A stretch of DNA of 64,000 nt, taken from Gnetum montanum (taxonomy: Eukaryota > Streptophyta > Gnetopsida > Gnetales > Gnetaceae). The stretch covers positions 653,799-717,798 of the forward strand of contig MNCI01030039.1 in assembly GCA_015680685.1 (NCBI GenBank), read 5' to 3'. The position numbers were made by a program, and so were the translations under genes. Within the stretch, counting starts at the first letter, position 1. Each line of letters opens with the position of its first letter. Of the stretch, positions 47,961 to 58,479 are shown piece by piece. The notes under the pieces were generated by a model. It was not told where the DNA came from, did not search any database, and worked only from the letters and a program-made list of their open reading frames with translations.

Positions 47961-50040
47961 AAAATTTTAATTACATCTAGAGATAGAGATGTCAGGCTCA
48001 AGGTTGAAGAGATTAGCAAAGTTGAAGAGTACTAAATATAGTCCTTAGGTAGTAAAGATGCCAAGGAATTATTATATAGGACTATCATGGATTCCATTGA
48101 TGATCAGGAACAATTCCCCAGTGAGGTGTAGAAGTTGGAAAAAGTTAGGGACTTATGCTATGGAATTTGTGTTCTTCAACATCTCATAGGAATTCATCTT
48201 AGAGATAATAGAAGCTTAGAATGATACAACCAAATTATTGATGAACTAAACAGGGAAGCTCTTACTTCTTATTCATGCCACTATGAGCCCAGCCCTAATA
48301 TTTTACTGTTCATTTAAAAAACTGAACATTAATTTCCAAATTGCATTTTTAGGTATCTGCAGTGATATGTGCAAGCTTCGATTCCACTAGATAAATTGAA
48401 TTGACTAGGACATTGTTGGTTTGATAGTTGAAGAAAGCTTGTTAAGGAAGGATATGGTACAAAAAAGAGATGATCAGGTGATAGTTTATGATATTTTGAA
48501 TGCAACAATTTCAAATGAGACCAACAAGTATTCTATCCAAAATAAAAATGTTTGAAAACCTTAACTTTCTATATTTATGTCCCTAATTTCATTTGAAAGT
48601 ATCATTACTCTTACTATCTCTTCAAATGTCAGTCCCTTGTTCATCTATTTTCCTAAATTTAAAATTTCAAAGCTTGTTTGATTGATATATTTGTTTGAAA
48701 TTTTATTTTTTTTCTCTTCAAATGTTGCCAAACCATGTTTGTTGACCTAGGATCATTGAGCATGGGGGGTTCTGCATTTTCATTTACAAGTTTAGAAGGC
48801 TTTACCAATCTCTCCAGTTTAGAATTAAGAAATTGCATTTGTCATGACTCAAAGAACTTCCATTTGGCATATGTTCACTCAGATGCTTCAGAATCCTTAT
48901 TATATGCAATTTTTTAGAGCTTGTCAGTTTTCCTAGTGATTTGAGAAGTCTCGTCTCCTTGAAGATGTTGTCCATTTTTTGGCTATTCCAAATTGAAGGA
49001 TTTGTTAGATGGATGGAACATGTCATAGCATTTTAAAAATTTCTGCAAAGCAACTATTACAATAACATGAGGTTCCTCAAAGATTTGGCCAAATAGGACT
49101 TGGTTGGAGGACTATTTTTTGCTAAAGCTATCAAGTGAAGGTGATGCTACTACTACTATGGTAATTTTAAATTTCCATCTACCTCATTCTTGAACAAACT
49201 TTGATTGAATATAAGCAAGGAGCAATTGAAGACATTGAAAGGTGATTTTGATAAGTTGTAGAACCTCGAGGAGATATTTTTATGTTCCAAATTTTTGACC
49301 CAGTTCCCAGTTCAACTATGGCAATATGCTAAAAATTTAAAGAAACTCCACATAGAAGATTGCTTTTTGGTTGAAGAGTTTACCTTGAAGTTAGTTTGTT
49401 GACTAAGCTATGTACCTTGGACTTTTCTACTTGTCAGAAAATTTATCAAACAAGTGTTTTTCTAGAAACTATGCAACATTTGATAACTCTATCTACTTTA
49501 AAAGCAAGTGGCATGAGAGACTTCACACCTAAGTTGTGTGCTAATTAGTCTAAGGAGTTGGTGCTACGGAATTGCTTGGAGACCAGAGAACATACATAGG
49601 TTATCCAAATTGAAAACAATAGAGCTCAACAACTACACTCTTCTGAATACTCTACCAAAATACATAGGCTAGTTTCCTAATTGGAGAAATTGCTTTTACA
49701 TAGTTGTGCTAAGCTTAAGACTTGGCTAGAAAGTATAGTAATATTATCAACATTGTCAAGACTTAGCATCAGAAAAACTAGAATAAGCATCCTACCTAAT
49801 AGTTGTAAGAGTCTCATTAATTTGGTCAACTTGGGTTTAAATAAAATTTCCATTGTGAATTTCTAATCTATGTTTTGTTCTTTTCTTCAAAATCTAAGAT
49901 CATTAACTATATCTAATTGTGTTGAGTTGATGAGCCTATCAAGTGACCTTTCCAAGTTAACCAACTTAGAAAGGTTAATGTGTGAAAACATTAAGGTAAA
50001 AGCTCTGTCCTTGGGTTTCTTAAACTAAAGCACCTACAAA
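47961..50040 (+). pseudogene. NLR (NB-ARC plus LRR) disease-resistance gene remnant
   Basis: Intracellular immune receptors carry an NB-ARC switch and C-terminal LRRs. The plus-strand translation gives KILITSRDRDVRLKVEEISK at 47961, the kinase-3a/RNBS-B motif. SKDAKELLYRTIMDSI near 48050 resembles RNBS-C, and a worn GLPL-like stretch lies near 48165. VEESLLRKDMVQKRDDQVIV and YDILNATIS near 48430-48505 match the ARC2/winged-helix end (MHD-like region). LRR-like leucine-rich pieces follow at 48735-48915, 49230-49330, 49680-49866 and 49870-50030, each with L..L..L.L spacing. The P-loop and N-terminal domain are not visible, and stops and frameshifts are frequent. TNL or CNL type cannot be decided. 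Confidence 0.7.
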
Positions 50041-52104
50041 TTAAGGTATGATGGTACGTACTCTGGCTATCCTATCTAGTTAGACAAGCTTAAATGTGGC
50101 AGCTTTCCCAAAGATGCCATGGACTTAACATTACACTTGAAACATCTTACAATACTTTTGATAGATGGCAATGATGCTATAATTTTCATAGTTTCCAATA
50201 ACCTAACCTTTTTATGAGGCTTTACATTTTTTATTTTAGATATGAAAAACCATTAGTAAACAATCTTGCAAATGGATTATTCGTTCCAAATTCTATCACA
50301 AATATTTTTCAAAGCACAATGTGTTTCTAACAAAAATATCTTACCATTGCATAATATATAGTAAGGTGACTTTCAATGCTCAACTTGTGTTCATTGATTT
50401 TGACATTACGTTTATACAATTACATTTAAGAGAGAACATAAATGGTCAACTCTTGCAGGTAGTATTTACTTGAATGAACTAACCGAAGGAATTCATATAT
50501 ATGATATTCTTGATGCATAATACTTCTATTCTAAATGTTATTTTTGTTTCTATAATAATCCTATGACCCCTTATGCTTTAGTTGGCAAACTTTGAAGGTT
50601 TTGGCACTTTACTTGACATACTTTGAAGGTTTTCAAGACTATTCTTGCACTTTGAGGTTGTCGATGATATGTAGGTTTTCTTACAAATTATTGGTGGATG
50701 CTCAAAAGGTTTCTGAAGCTATTTTTATTCATTAAACTATTTTTGTTGGGTTCATCATTGATTAGTAGAACTTTGGTGTTTTCTTATAGAACCTTAGATC
50801 TACTAAAATTGGCTTAATTATTTTATCCATTCCCTATAAGTTTGCTCAATAATATGTAAGTATGTTGTACATTTTTAATATATTTTTATCTTCTTTGTTT
50901 TACATATGAATTTCACTATGTAGAAACGTTGTTACTTGTACCAAATTGTAAAGGTTGTTAATATGTGCCATATTGTTGGACTGTAAGGTTGATGTATGTT
51001 GTATCTCCTAAATGTTTTGATATTTTATCTACTAGATTTTCAAGGTTTCAAGGTTGTTACATTTGTTGTTTTAAGGTTGCTATTGTGTTCATAATTTATT
51101 TTGCTAATTTATACTTGATAGTTGTTCTTGACACTTTATTTGTCTTTTGATAACTGTATCCATGTTTATGTTCAGTAAAGTTTCTAGCTACTATCATATT
51201 GTAATTTTTAAAAAATTGTATAAATAATATTAAAATTAGTTAAGTATAGATATATAGAGTATATAGTTGATACTTCTTAATTAATTGGTTTTTTCTAATC
51301 TATTGAAATATTTTGAAAGCCAATAATTATAACACATAACATTTCTGTTTTACATGTTCGAGACTAGTATAAAACTTCACCCATGATAACTCTATCCAAT
51401 TTTGGTTAATGCAATTTGTTAGCTACCAAACCACTTAAACTACTTCTAAAATTTTATATTTTTAAAAAGTGATTGTTTTTTATGTAGGTTGCAACCCACT
51501 TGATTGTTGTTGTATATTTGTTATCTTTTTGAATAATTGGAATCATAAAGATTTGACTGGCCTATTTGCTAGGTTTTGCTTTGGTATATTTTTTTACATG
51601 ATTGATGCTTGAGGAGATCTAAGTCTTCCATGGAAAATGTTATAGACATCTTTGAAGAAGAGTCTTCTATGGAAAAATGGTAGAAAAATAACTAACTTGG
51701 ACCCATTAAAATACTACTACCCACTCATTATTCTTGATAATTAAGAAAAATAGAGTTATCCTTACCAAAATTGAAGATTTCTTCATCCTAATATTAGCAT
51801 ATTTCAACTAAGAATATACTTCTATCAAAATCCAACAAACATTAAGCCTAGTAAATTGGTGTGCCTACCCTAAATCTGTATCTCTCTTATGTGTTTTGAG
51901 TTGTAAGTATCCATTAACTTTTTGAAAATACTGGTAGTTTTCTCCTTGTAAACAAAGTTATTGAAGTCAATAGATATCTTAGTTGAAAACTAAAGGGTAA
52001 TGTATTTTCCTTGTTGCTTTCACAACTCTCTATCCACCATAAAAATATCCATCCCCAAGAAGATACGACAAAATTTCATGTCACTGCTTGTCCAATAAAT
52101 CAAA
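50041..52104. other. AT-rich sequence without recognisable gene
   Basis: T-rich and A-rich unique-looking DNA. Short frames (such as 50965-51150) lack motifs. Nothing here can be assigned. Confidence 0.55.
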
Positions 52105-52240
52105 TGATGTAGCATCATTTTTCAAGTGTATTAGCTAGCTATGATATCATAGATGCTATTTCACATCTACTATAACATAGCTACATTTATGCATCCTTGT
52201 TGATGCAACCCCTCCCATATAGCTAGATGCATCGATGCAT
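52105..52240 (+). repeat. U3 fragment of the F-type LTR (F')
   Basis: TGATGTAGCATCATTTTTCA begins a 130-bp stretch that matches the start of the F LTR at 52598. It includes the TCATAGATGCTA repeats and lacks the TATA box and everything after it. Confidence 0.6.
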
Positions 52241-52258
52241 CTTCAACAACAATACCAA

Positions 52259-52597
52259 TGATGAGCAACAAGTATCTTGTATGCCCAACCATATGAATCA
52301 CAAGCATTCATGTGTAATCTAGTTGAATTTTGTAGATAGGACTAGTGTAAAATCGAGATCAGTAAGTATTGATCAAAGGTCATTATCCTATTACTTGAAC
52401 TAGTCATAGCTTTATCATATATGGTTTCATCCAAAGTATAGCATATGATTATTAATGTTATGTGGCTATGGTTAAGTTATATGAAAACATGAAAATTAAT
52501 TATTTAATTAAACTAATTAACAATAAGAAGATAAATCCTAAACTATTCTAAGGACAATGAATGTCCATTTCCTACTTGCCATACACATCCTACACTA
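52259..52597 (-). repeat. LTR fragment G (minus strand, U5-R part)
   Basis: TGATGAGCAACAAGTATCTTG starts it, and TGGTATTGTTGTTGAAG (minus strand, 52241-52257) looks like a worn primer site beside it. It matches the first 340 bp (plus-strand view) of the C LTR as far as CTTGCCATACACATCCT, then is cut by the start of LTR F. Confidence 0.65.
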
Positions 52598-52861
52598 TGA
52601 TGAAGTATCATTTGTCAAGTGTATTAGTAAGTTGTGATGCCATAAATGCTATATCATAGATGCTACATCATATTTGCTATAACTTAGCTATGCTAACATA
52701 TCCTTGTTGCCATAGCCATATGTGTCAATGTAGTTTCCTTATTTGCCTATAAATATGTGAGCATCCACCACGTATTTAACACCACTTGATCAATAGTGTA
52801 GCCAAAATCTTAAAGTTTTCTTTCTTAATCTTAGCAAATAGTCAGTGAGTGATAGTAGTGT
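52598..52861 (+). repeat. LTR fragment F (plus strand, U3-R part)
   Basis: Starts TGATGAAGTATC. It carries TCATAGATGCTA-type repeats, then TATAAATA at 52748-52755 and the AGTGTAGCCAAAATCTT...GTCAGTGAGTG R region shared with element B. It is interrupted at 52861 by element D. The remainder would lie beyond the right edge of the window. Confidence 0.65.
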
Positions 52862-53657
52862 TGATGAGTGATGAGGTACCCCTATGTCCAACCATATGAA
52901 TCACTAAGGTGTCACATGTGATCCAGTCAAATTCCATGGACCTATAGTTATCTAATGTGCTAGCTCTTCTAGGAAGTGAAATGGGCATTGAGAATGTTCG
53001 TTGTCTTCCCAATTACACTTGTGATGTTCAAAGGTATGGTTTAAGTGTAATTGAGGTATATGATTTTTCTTACTTTATATTTTATAGATTTGGTTGCATA
53101 CAACAAGAATGAAGAGTAGAGTAAATATAATTCATTATTATCTATCTAGCCTAACACAAGTAACCGTTCCACTTTCCCAAACACATATAGCACTGTTGGG
53201 CTATCAAATGTTAAGCGTTGCTGGGTTACCAAGTACTATATGAATGCTCAAAGTGGTTGTGCTTGTGTTCATTAAAAACTGGAAATAAATTGCTTAATTC
53301 AAATGCATTAAAGTAAAGAGTAAGAAAGTAAAATGCATTAAAGAAAAAATTAAGCTATTCTCAGTGCTACAAGGATTATCAAAAGAGTTTGTTTTATTTC
53401 TGTCACACTGCTGCACTTAGGTACATCAGTGCTTGAACAAAGAACTATACACACTTAGACTTCTTCTGTGGGCACTTAGAAAATATTCTAACTCTAAGGA
53501 AAAGAAATGATAAAATATTTCCTACTCTAACTAGAAAATGATCAAAAGCTAACTTACAAAAACTGGAGCCCAAGCGTTGTCTTTATAGCCTTGGGGTATA
53601 CATCCCGATGTTGGATCCAAGCCCTGATGTTGCATACATGACGTTGGTGGTTCATCA
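52862..53657 (-). repeat. 3' LTR of element D
   Basis: 796 bp, on the plus strand TGATGAGTGATGAGG...GGTGGTTCATCA. TTTATAG (CTATAAA on the element strand) lies at 53582-53588. The U3 module has GATGTTGGATCC, CCTGATGTTGCA and GACGTTGG. Confidence 0.85.
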
Positions 53658-53893
53658 CACCTCCACAACTAAATGAAAACTCATCCTTGAGTGTAGAAGA
53701 GAAGGAACAAGTTCTTTACAACACAACATATTGCATAGATATGGGATTATTACAAATTGACTCAAATGAAAAAAATAGACTCTGAGTGCCCAAGTGTATG
53801 GAATTATAATTTTTACAACATTGGATGTTCATGATAAGAAAAGTTAACACCCTGGAGAACATTGACATTCAACACCTCTTGGCAGTAGAAGAA

Positions 53894-53894
53894 T

Positions 53895-53933
<39 letters not shown>

Positions 53934-53935
53934 GA
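53894..53935. repeat. (GA)n microsatellite
   Basis: About 20 GA units with one interruption. Confidence 0.95.
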
Positions 53936-54881
53936 GATCTAATGATCATGAATGTTGTTCATTGTGTGGCACTAATGCATCAACCTTGATAAAGATAGCC
54001 TTGCTTCTAGTCCATGCTTTCCACTACAATCACAACAAATTCATGAATTAGTATGCAATGTGTAACACATAATAGTTAAATGTCTTTTCTCATCGATGGT
54101 TACACTTGGGGTAAGTTGTGATTATGGTTGATTGGTTCCTTTAGTAGTGTTAGCAGGAAGGCTGACAAATAAGGTAAATTAGATAAGCGGTCCATGAATT
54201 TTGAAAAAGTTCAACACAAGGAAATAGTTGAAGGGGGTATAAGAATTCATAGTAGTAAAAAGATGGATTCACTAAAAACTATTGTAAAGATGTGTACAAT
54301 TGGATGTCATTGATGTGGTAAAAAAAATAATTGACTATAAGAGTGTCTAAGGGTAAAGAACTTAACTAATCCAACCAAAAGATATGCAAGTGGGTCCTCC
54401 CCAAAGTAGGCACAATTCTTTTATTCCCTTGCATAACTTCAAACTAAAGAGTCTGTGGGCTCCATGGATGATTAATGGTTACAGAAGGTTAAGTACAAAA
54501 ACCTAAAAGAAACTAAGAATTTTGACACATCAAAGAAAGATAGCAAACCAAAACATGAAATTGATAGTGAGGTGAAACATGGAAAGCATAGATGGATGAG
54601 ATAGAAAGTGGAATGGAGTTCTTAATTATGGTCACATGAAACCCCTTGTGGATTTTGTCATTAAGTGAATTGATAGAATCTGTCCTTAGTCCAGACCAAA
54701 ACCAACCATGTTTAGTGACTTTGCATCAACATTCTAAGATTAATCCATCCCCTAAGACATAAGAGTGCTCCCACAGAACAACCACCATTCCAAATTAGAG
54801 AAGAAGTAGGAAGTGAGGAAGGGCTTAGTTAGAGGAGACTAGTCCCATAACTAGTGCTTGTAGCCCATCTATTCTATCTAA

Positions 54882-55130
54882 GGGGTGTGCTTTGAATTCC
54901 CATTGTTCTTTTTATTCTTTTTTGAAATGGAAACCACACCATGCAAAAACATGTATTTATTTTGTCCAAGGGGTGTGCTTTGAATCCTCATCTTTTCTCT
55001 TTTTTTTTTCTTTTCTTGATGAGAACCATACCATGCAAAGACATATGCATTTATTTTTTCTAAGGGTTGTGCTTTGAATTCTTATCTTTTTTTTTTGTCT
55101 TTCTAATGAGAAGCACACCATGCAAGGACT
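54882..55130. repeat. Triplicated conserved block in element D
   Basis: Three tandem units of about 75-90 bp, each with GTGCTTTGAAT, a T-rich middle and a (C)ACCATGCAA.GAC core (near 54935, 55028 and 55117). Confidence 0.85.
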
Positions 55131-55554
55131 TATTCAACTTTCTTTTATTGGATGACATACAATACTAAGAAATTCATGGAAACACACATGCACCCAAGTA
55201 AATAGAAAAGCACAAAGAATACTGAATCCCCTTGAAGCTACATCCTAATCAAACCTTTGAATTCTACTCAATTCTAGAAACTACCAAAGTTGCAAATTTA
55301 TGAAAGTTTTATTAATGAAAAAGGAACTACACGTTTCCAAAACAAGGGAAACCATAGAGTTTGTGGATGGGTGGATGTTGTGGACTCATTGCCTATTGCA
55401 TGAAAAGAAACCATGTCCTAATCATTTGTAATGAAACTCAAATCTAGAAATTAGACACCAACAATTAAATAAAAATAATACATACCACCATCAAGTAACG
55501 CATTCCCAATGTACCTAGCACCTATTAAGAAAAAGCTAGAAAATCACATCAAAT

Positions 55555-55559
55555 AAAAG
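55555..55559. repeat. Target-site duplication of element E, left (AAAAG)
   Basis: Matches 62643-62647. The site is low complexity, but both LTR ends support it. Confidence 0.85.
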
Positions 55560-56500
55560 TGATGAGTTGCGGGTATCCCTACACTCAACTATATGAATAC
55601 GAGTGTCTCACACGTGATCCAATTGAACACCGCAGACTAAATGCCTACACACCGCAAGCAACACTTGGGGTTAATTAATCGTTGTCTTCCCAAGCTTACT
55701 TGTATGTGTCATGGTGTATGGTTAAGCAAGTATGAGGTATATGATTTTTTTGGTATTTTTTGGTTTTCTCCTATGCTAAGAGGTAAAGGAATGAGGGACT
55801 AAATCTAACTCTAACTAAGCACTAAGTCCTAGCGTCAGCATCCATTCCCACTTGTCGTACACACCCTGAACTATGCAACTATGGCTACCAAATGCTAATT
55901 GTTACTGGGATCACCACACGTAACGCACGTGCTCGAAGTGGTCATACTGAGGCACTTAACTAACCTAAGTGTGATAAGCATCCATTCCTTGGCTAACTAT
56001 ACACATCATTGGATGCTCGTAACCAAGTCGTACTTATCCCACGTTCTAGGAGTTTAGGGTAAGAGAGCCTAATCACGATGAGTAGCCGATTCCTTGATTA
56101 GCTGTACACATTCGTCAATGCTCGTAATCAAGTCATACTCATGTCACGCTAACAATAGGTAATAAATAACATGTAATAAATAACAAATAATAAATCCTAT
56201 CCATGCACTGCAAGGTTTATCCACAAAGCTCGTCTTTATTGCCATACATAACTTGCGTTCAGGTACAAAGCTACTCGAATAAAGATCCATTCACTTGGGG
56301 ACTCCTACTGCGGGCACATGGAAATTAATCTATCTCTAGGGTGATCAATCTGCCAGAGCTTCACTAATTTATACCTATGATATGGAATAAGGGGAGTGCC
56401 ACCTCTTATTTATAGATATGGTAGCGGACCGCGATATCGTGTACGCGATATCGCAGGGGACAACATGATATCGTGGCTCATGCGATATCGCGTCTCATCA
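55560..56500 (-). repeat. 3' LTR of element E
   Basis: 941 bp, on the plus strand TGATGAGTTGCGGG...GTCTCATCA, followed by TACCCCCATGAC (polypurine tract on the minus strand). TATTTATA lies at 56407-56414, and the palindrome array between it and the LTR end is shorter than in the 5' LTR. Confidence 0.92.
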
Positions 56501-58479
56501 TACCCCCATGACTAAATGAAAACTCATCCTCGAGTTTATTACAATGATATTGGGTAGGTATGGAATTATTGAGGGAATAGAACTAATGGGATGACATGTG
56601 AATGGACCATTATTACAAGACTTAACAAAATTGGTGTTCATGACAACAAGGGTGAACAGCTTATTACATTGACATCAGGCCACATTTGGCAGCTGGAGAG
56701 AAAAGAGAAGAGAGAAGAGAAGAGAAGAATAGAGAAGAGGTCTTGTTGCTACCAATGCCCAGATTGCGCCTTTCGTTGTCCATCCGTAAGCGCATCATCA
56801 ATCTTGCTCCTTGCATAGCTGCTTTCAGCACTGCTCCATTCCAAATGCCTCCTCCAAATCTAGTCTGTTGTTGCATGATCGCCATCTGCACACACAACAT
56901 AGTCTTATATTAGCATGGGTAAAATAAATTTCAATGTGGTTATACCTTGCGTCAATGTAAGTCCATTGGCTGGGTTGTGGTATGGCTGATACGTATCTGG
57001 GAACATATAAGTGATGACTACCGAAGGTGTATGGGTTAGGAAGAAAATTGAAAAAATTCAGGGCTAGGAGAAAATCGAAAAAATCATGCCCCATACCCCC
57101 ATGACTAACCGCAAACCTCCGGTAGCGAAAGAATGGAGAAAGAAAAGGAGTAAGGAAGAGAGATAAAGAGGGACAACTAAAACATCGATTAAGTAGATGT
57201 CAAGATGGAATTGAACAAAATAAAATTAATTGCAAAATATTTAAGGGAAAGAAGTTAACTAATGCACCAAATAGGAATGTTAGTGGGTCCTCCCCAAAGT
57301 AGGCGTATGCCCTTAGTGCCCTAACAATCCCACATTCAAAGAGTCCGTAGGCTCTAGGAATGTCCTTTGGAACAAGAGTTAAAGTCTTAACCGTAAGAAT
57401 TTACCAAAAATAAAATAATGTATCTACAAAAATATACACTAATGATACAATCGGCAATGAGGTGAACAGTGGAGAGAAAGATGGAGAGAAGAGGATGGAA
57501 TGGAATACCAAGAACAAGGTGGTGTACAGCCCCTTGTGTGTTTCATGATTAATGTGACTTGGCAAATCTCATTCCAACTCTGGCCTCACACCAACCACAT
57601 CCAGTGACTTCACATCAATACACTTGGCCAAACCATCCACTGGAGTAACAAGAATGCATCTCCAAAAGCCACCACCATTCCAACGAAACAAGGGAGAGAA
57701 TGGGAAGCGAGAAGGGCCTTAGTTAGAGGGAACACTTTGGTTCCATAACCAGTGCTTGGAGCCCAAAGTTATTTTGTCTAAGGGATGTTCTTTGAATCCT
57801 CACTTTGGTTTTTTTTTTATTTTATATTTGTATGCGTGGGGACCACACCATGCAAAGACTTCTTATTTTTATTGTCTCAGCTTCCGAAGAATGGGTAACA
57901 TCGGAACAGTAAGAAAACTCAAGAAGAAACATCCAAGCACCCAAGTGAATGGCCAACGAAAATGCATCAAGTTCCCTTGAAGTCACACCCTTTTCAAACC
58001 TTGAGTCCTTCCTTAGTTTGAGAAGTACCCAATCACCGATTCATTAGAGTTCTTATTAGGAAGGGAACTGTACATGTCCAAGCCAAGCGAAATCATAGAC
58101 TTTGATGGATGAATGGATGAAGTGGACTCATTGCCTACCATATCAAAATAACATACCTTAGTGTCAACATTGTAACTTCAAGGTAAAAACAAAACATTAG
58201 CAATCAATGAAAAATAGTTCATACCATCGGCCTGAACACTTATTGGGTGATGAACTTACATGGTGGATGGCAAACACACACACACACACACAAAATGGAA
58301 AAATGCAATGATGTTGTAAATAAAACAAGAAAAGTTAAAGAAATTTATAAAACAAAAATATGTAAAACAAAAAATTAAAAAGAACTGAGGGCCCCATAGG
58401 GTTAGCATAGGTGGCCATCTCCCCCATGACTTAATTGTAAGGGAGAGATCTGAAATAATGAGCACCTGTTTGAATTTCG
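56501..58479 (-). other. Element E 3' non-coding region
   Basis: Contains the purine-rich tract (about 56695-56740), the conserved GTGGGTCCTCCCCAAAGTAGG block (57285-57372), the CACACCATGCAAAGAC block (about 57843), a CA microsatellite (58272-58292), and the GGCCATCTCCCCCATGAC segment near 58412. No coding sequence. Confidence 0.7.
58272..58292. repeat. (CA)n microsatellite
   Basis: About ten uninterrupted CA units in the element E non-coding region. Confidence 0.95.

Larger units (their letters stand above)
53658..55554 (-). other. Element D 3' non-coding region (first part)
   Basis: Contains a GA microsatellite (53894-53935) and the conserved GTGGGTCCTCCCCAAAGTAGG block (54385-54465). It also has three successive copies of the GGTGTGCTTTGAAT...CCATGCAAAGAC unit (about 54882-55130), present once in A, B, C and E. 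No coding sequence. Confidence 0.65.

Noticed and set aside
56591-56913. Overlapping frames rich in Glu/Lys/Arg
   Set aside because: They come from the purine-rich GAGAA tract in the element E non-coding region, which is a pyrimidine tract in element A.
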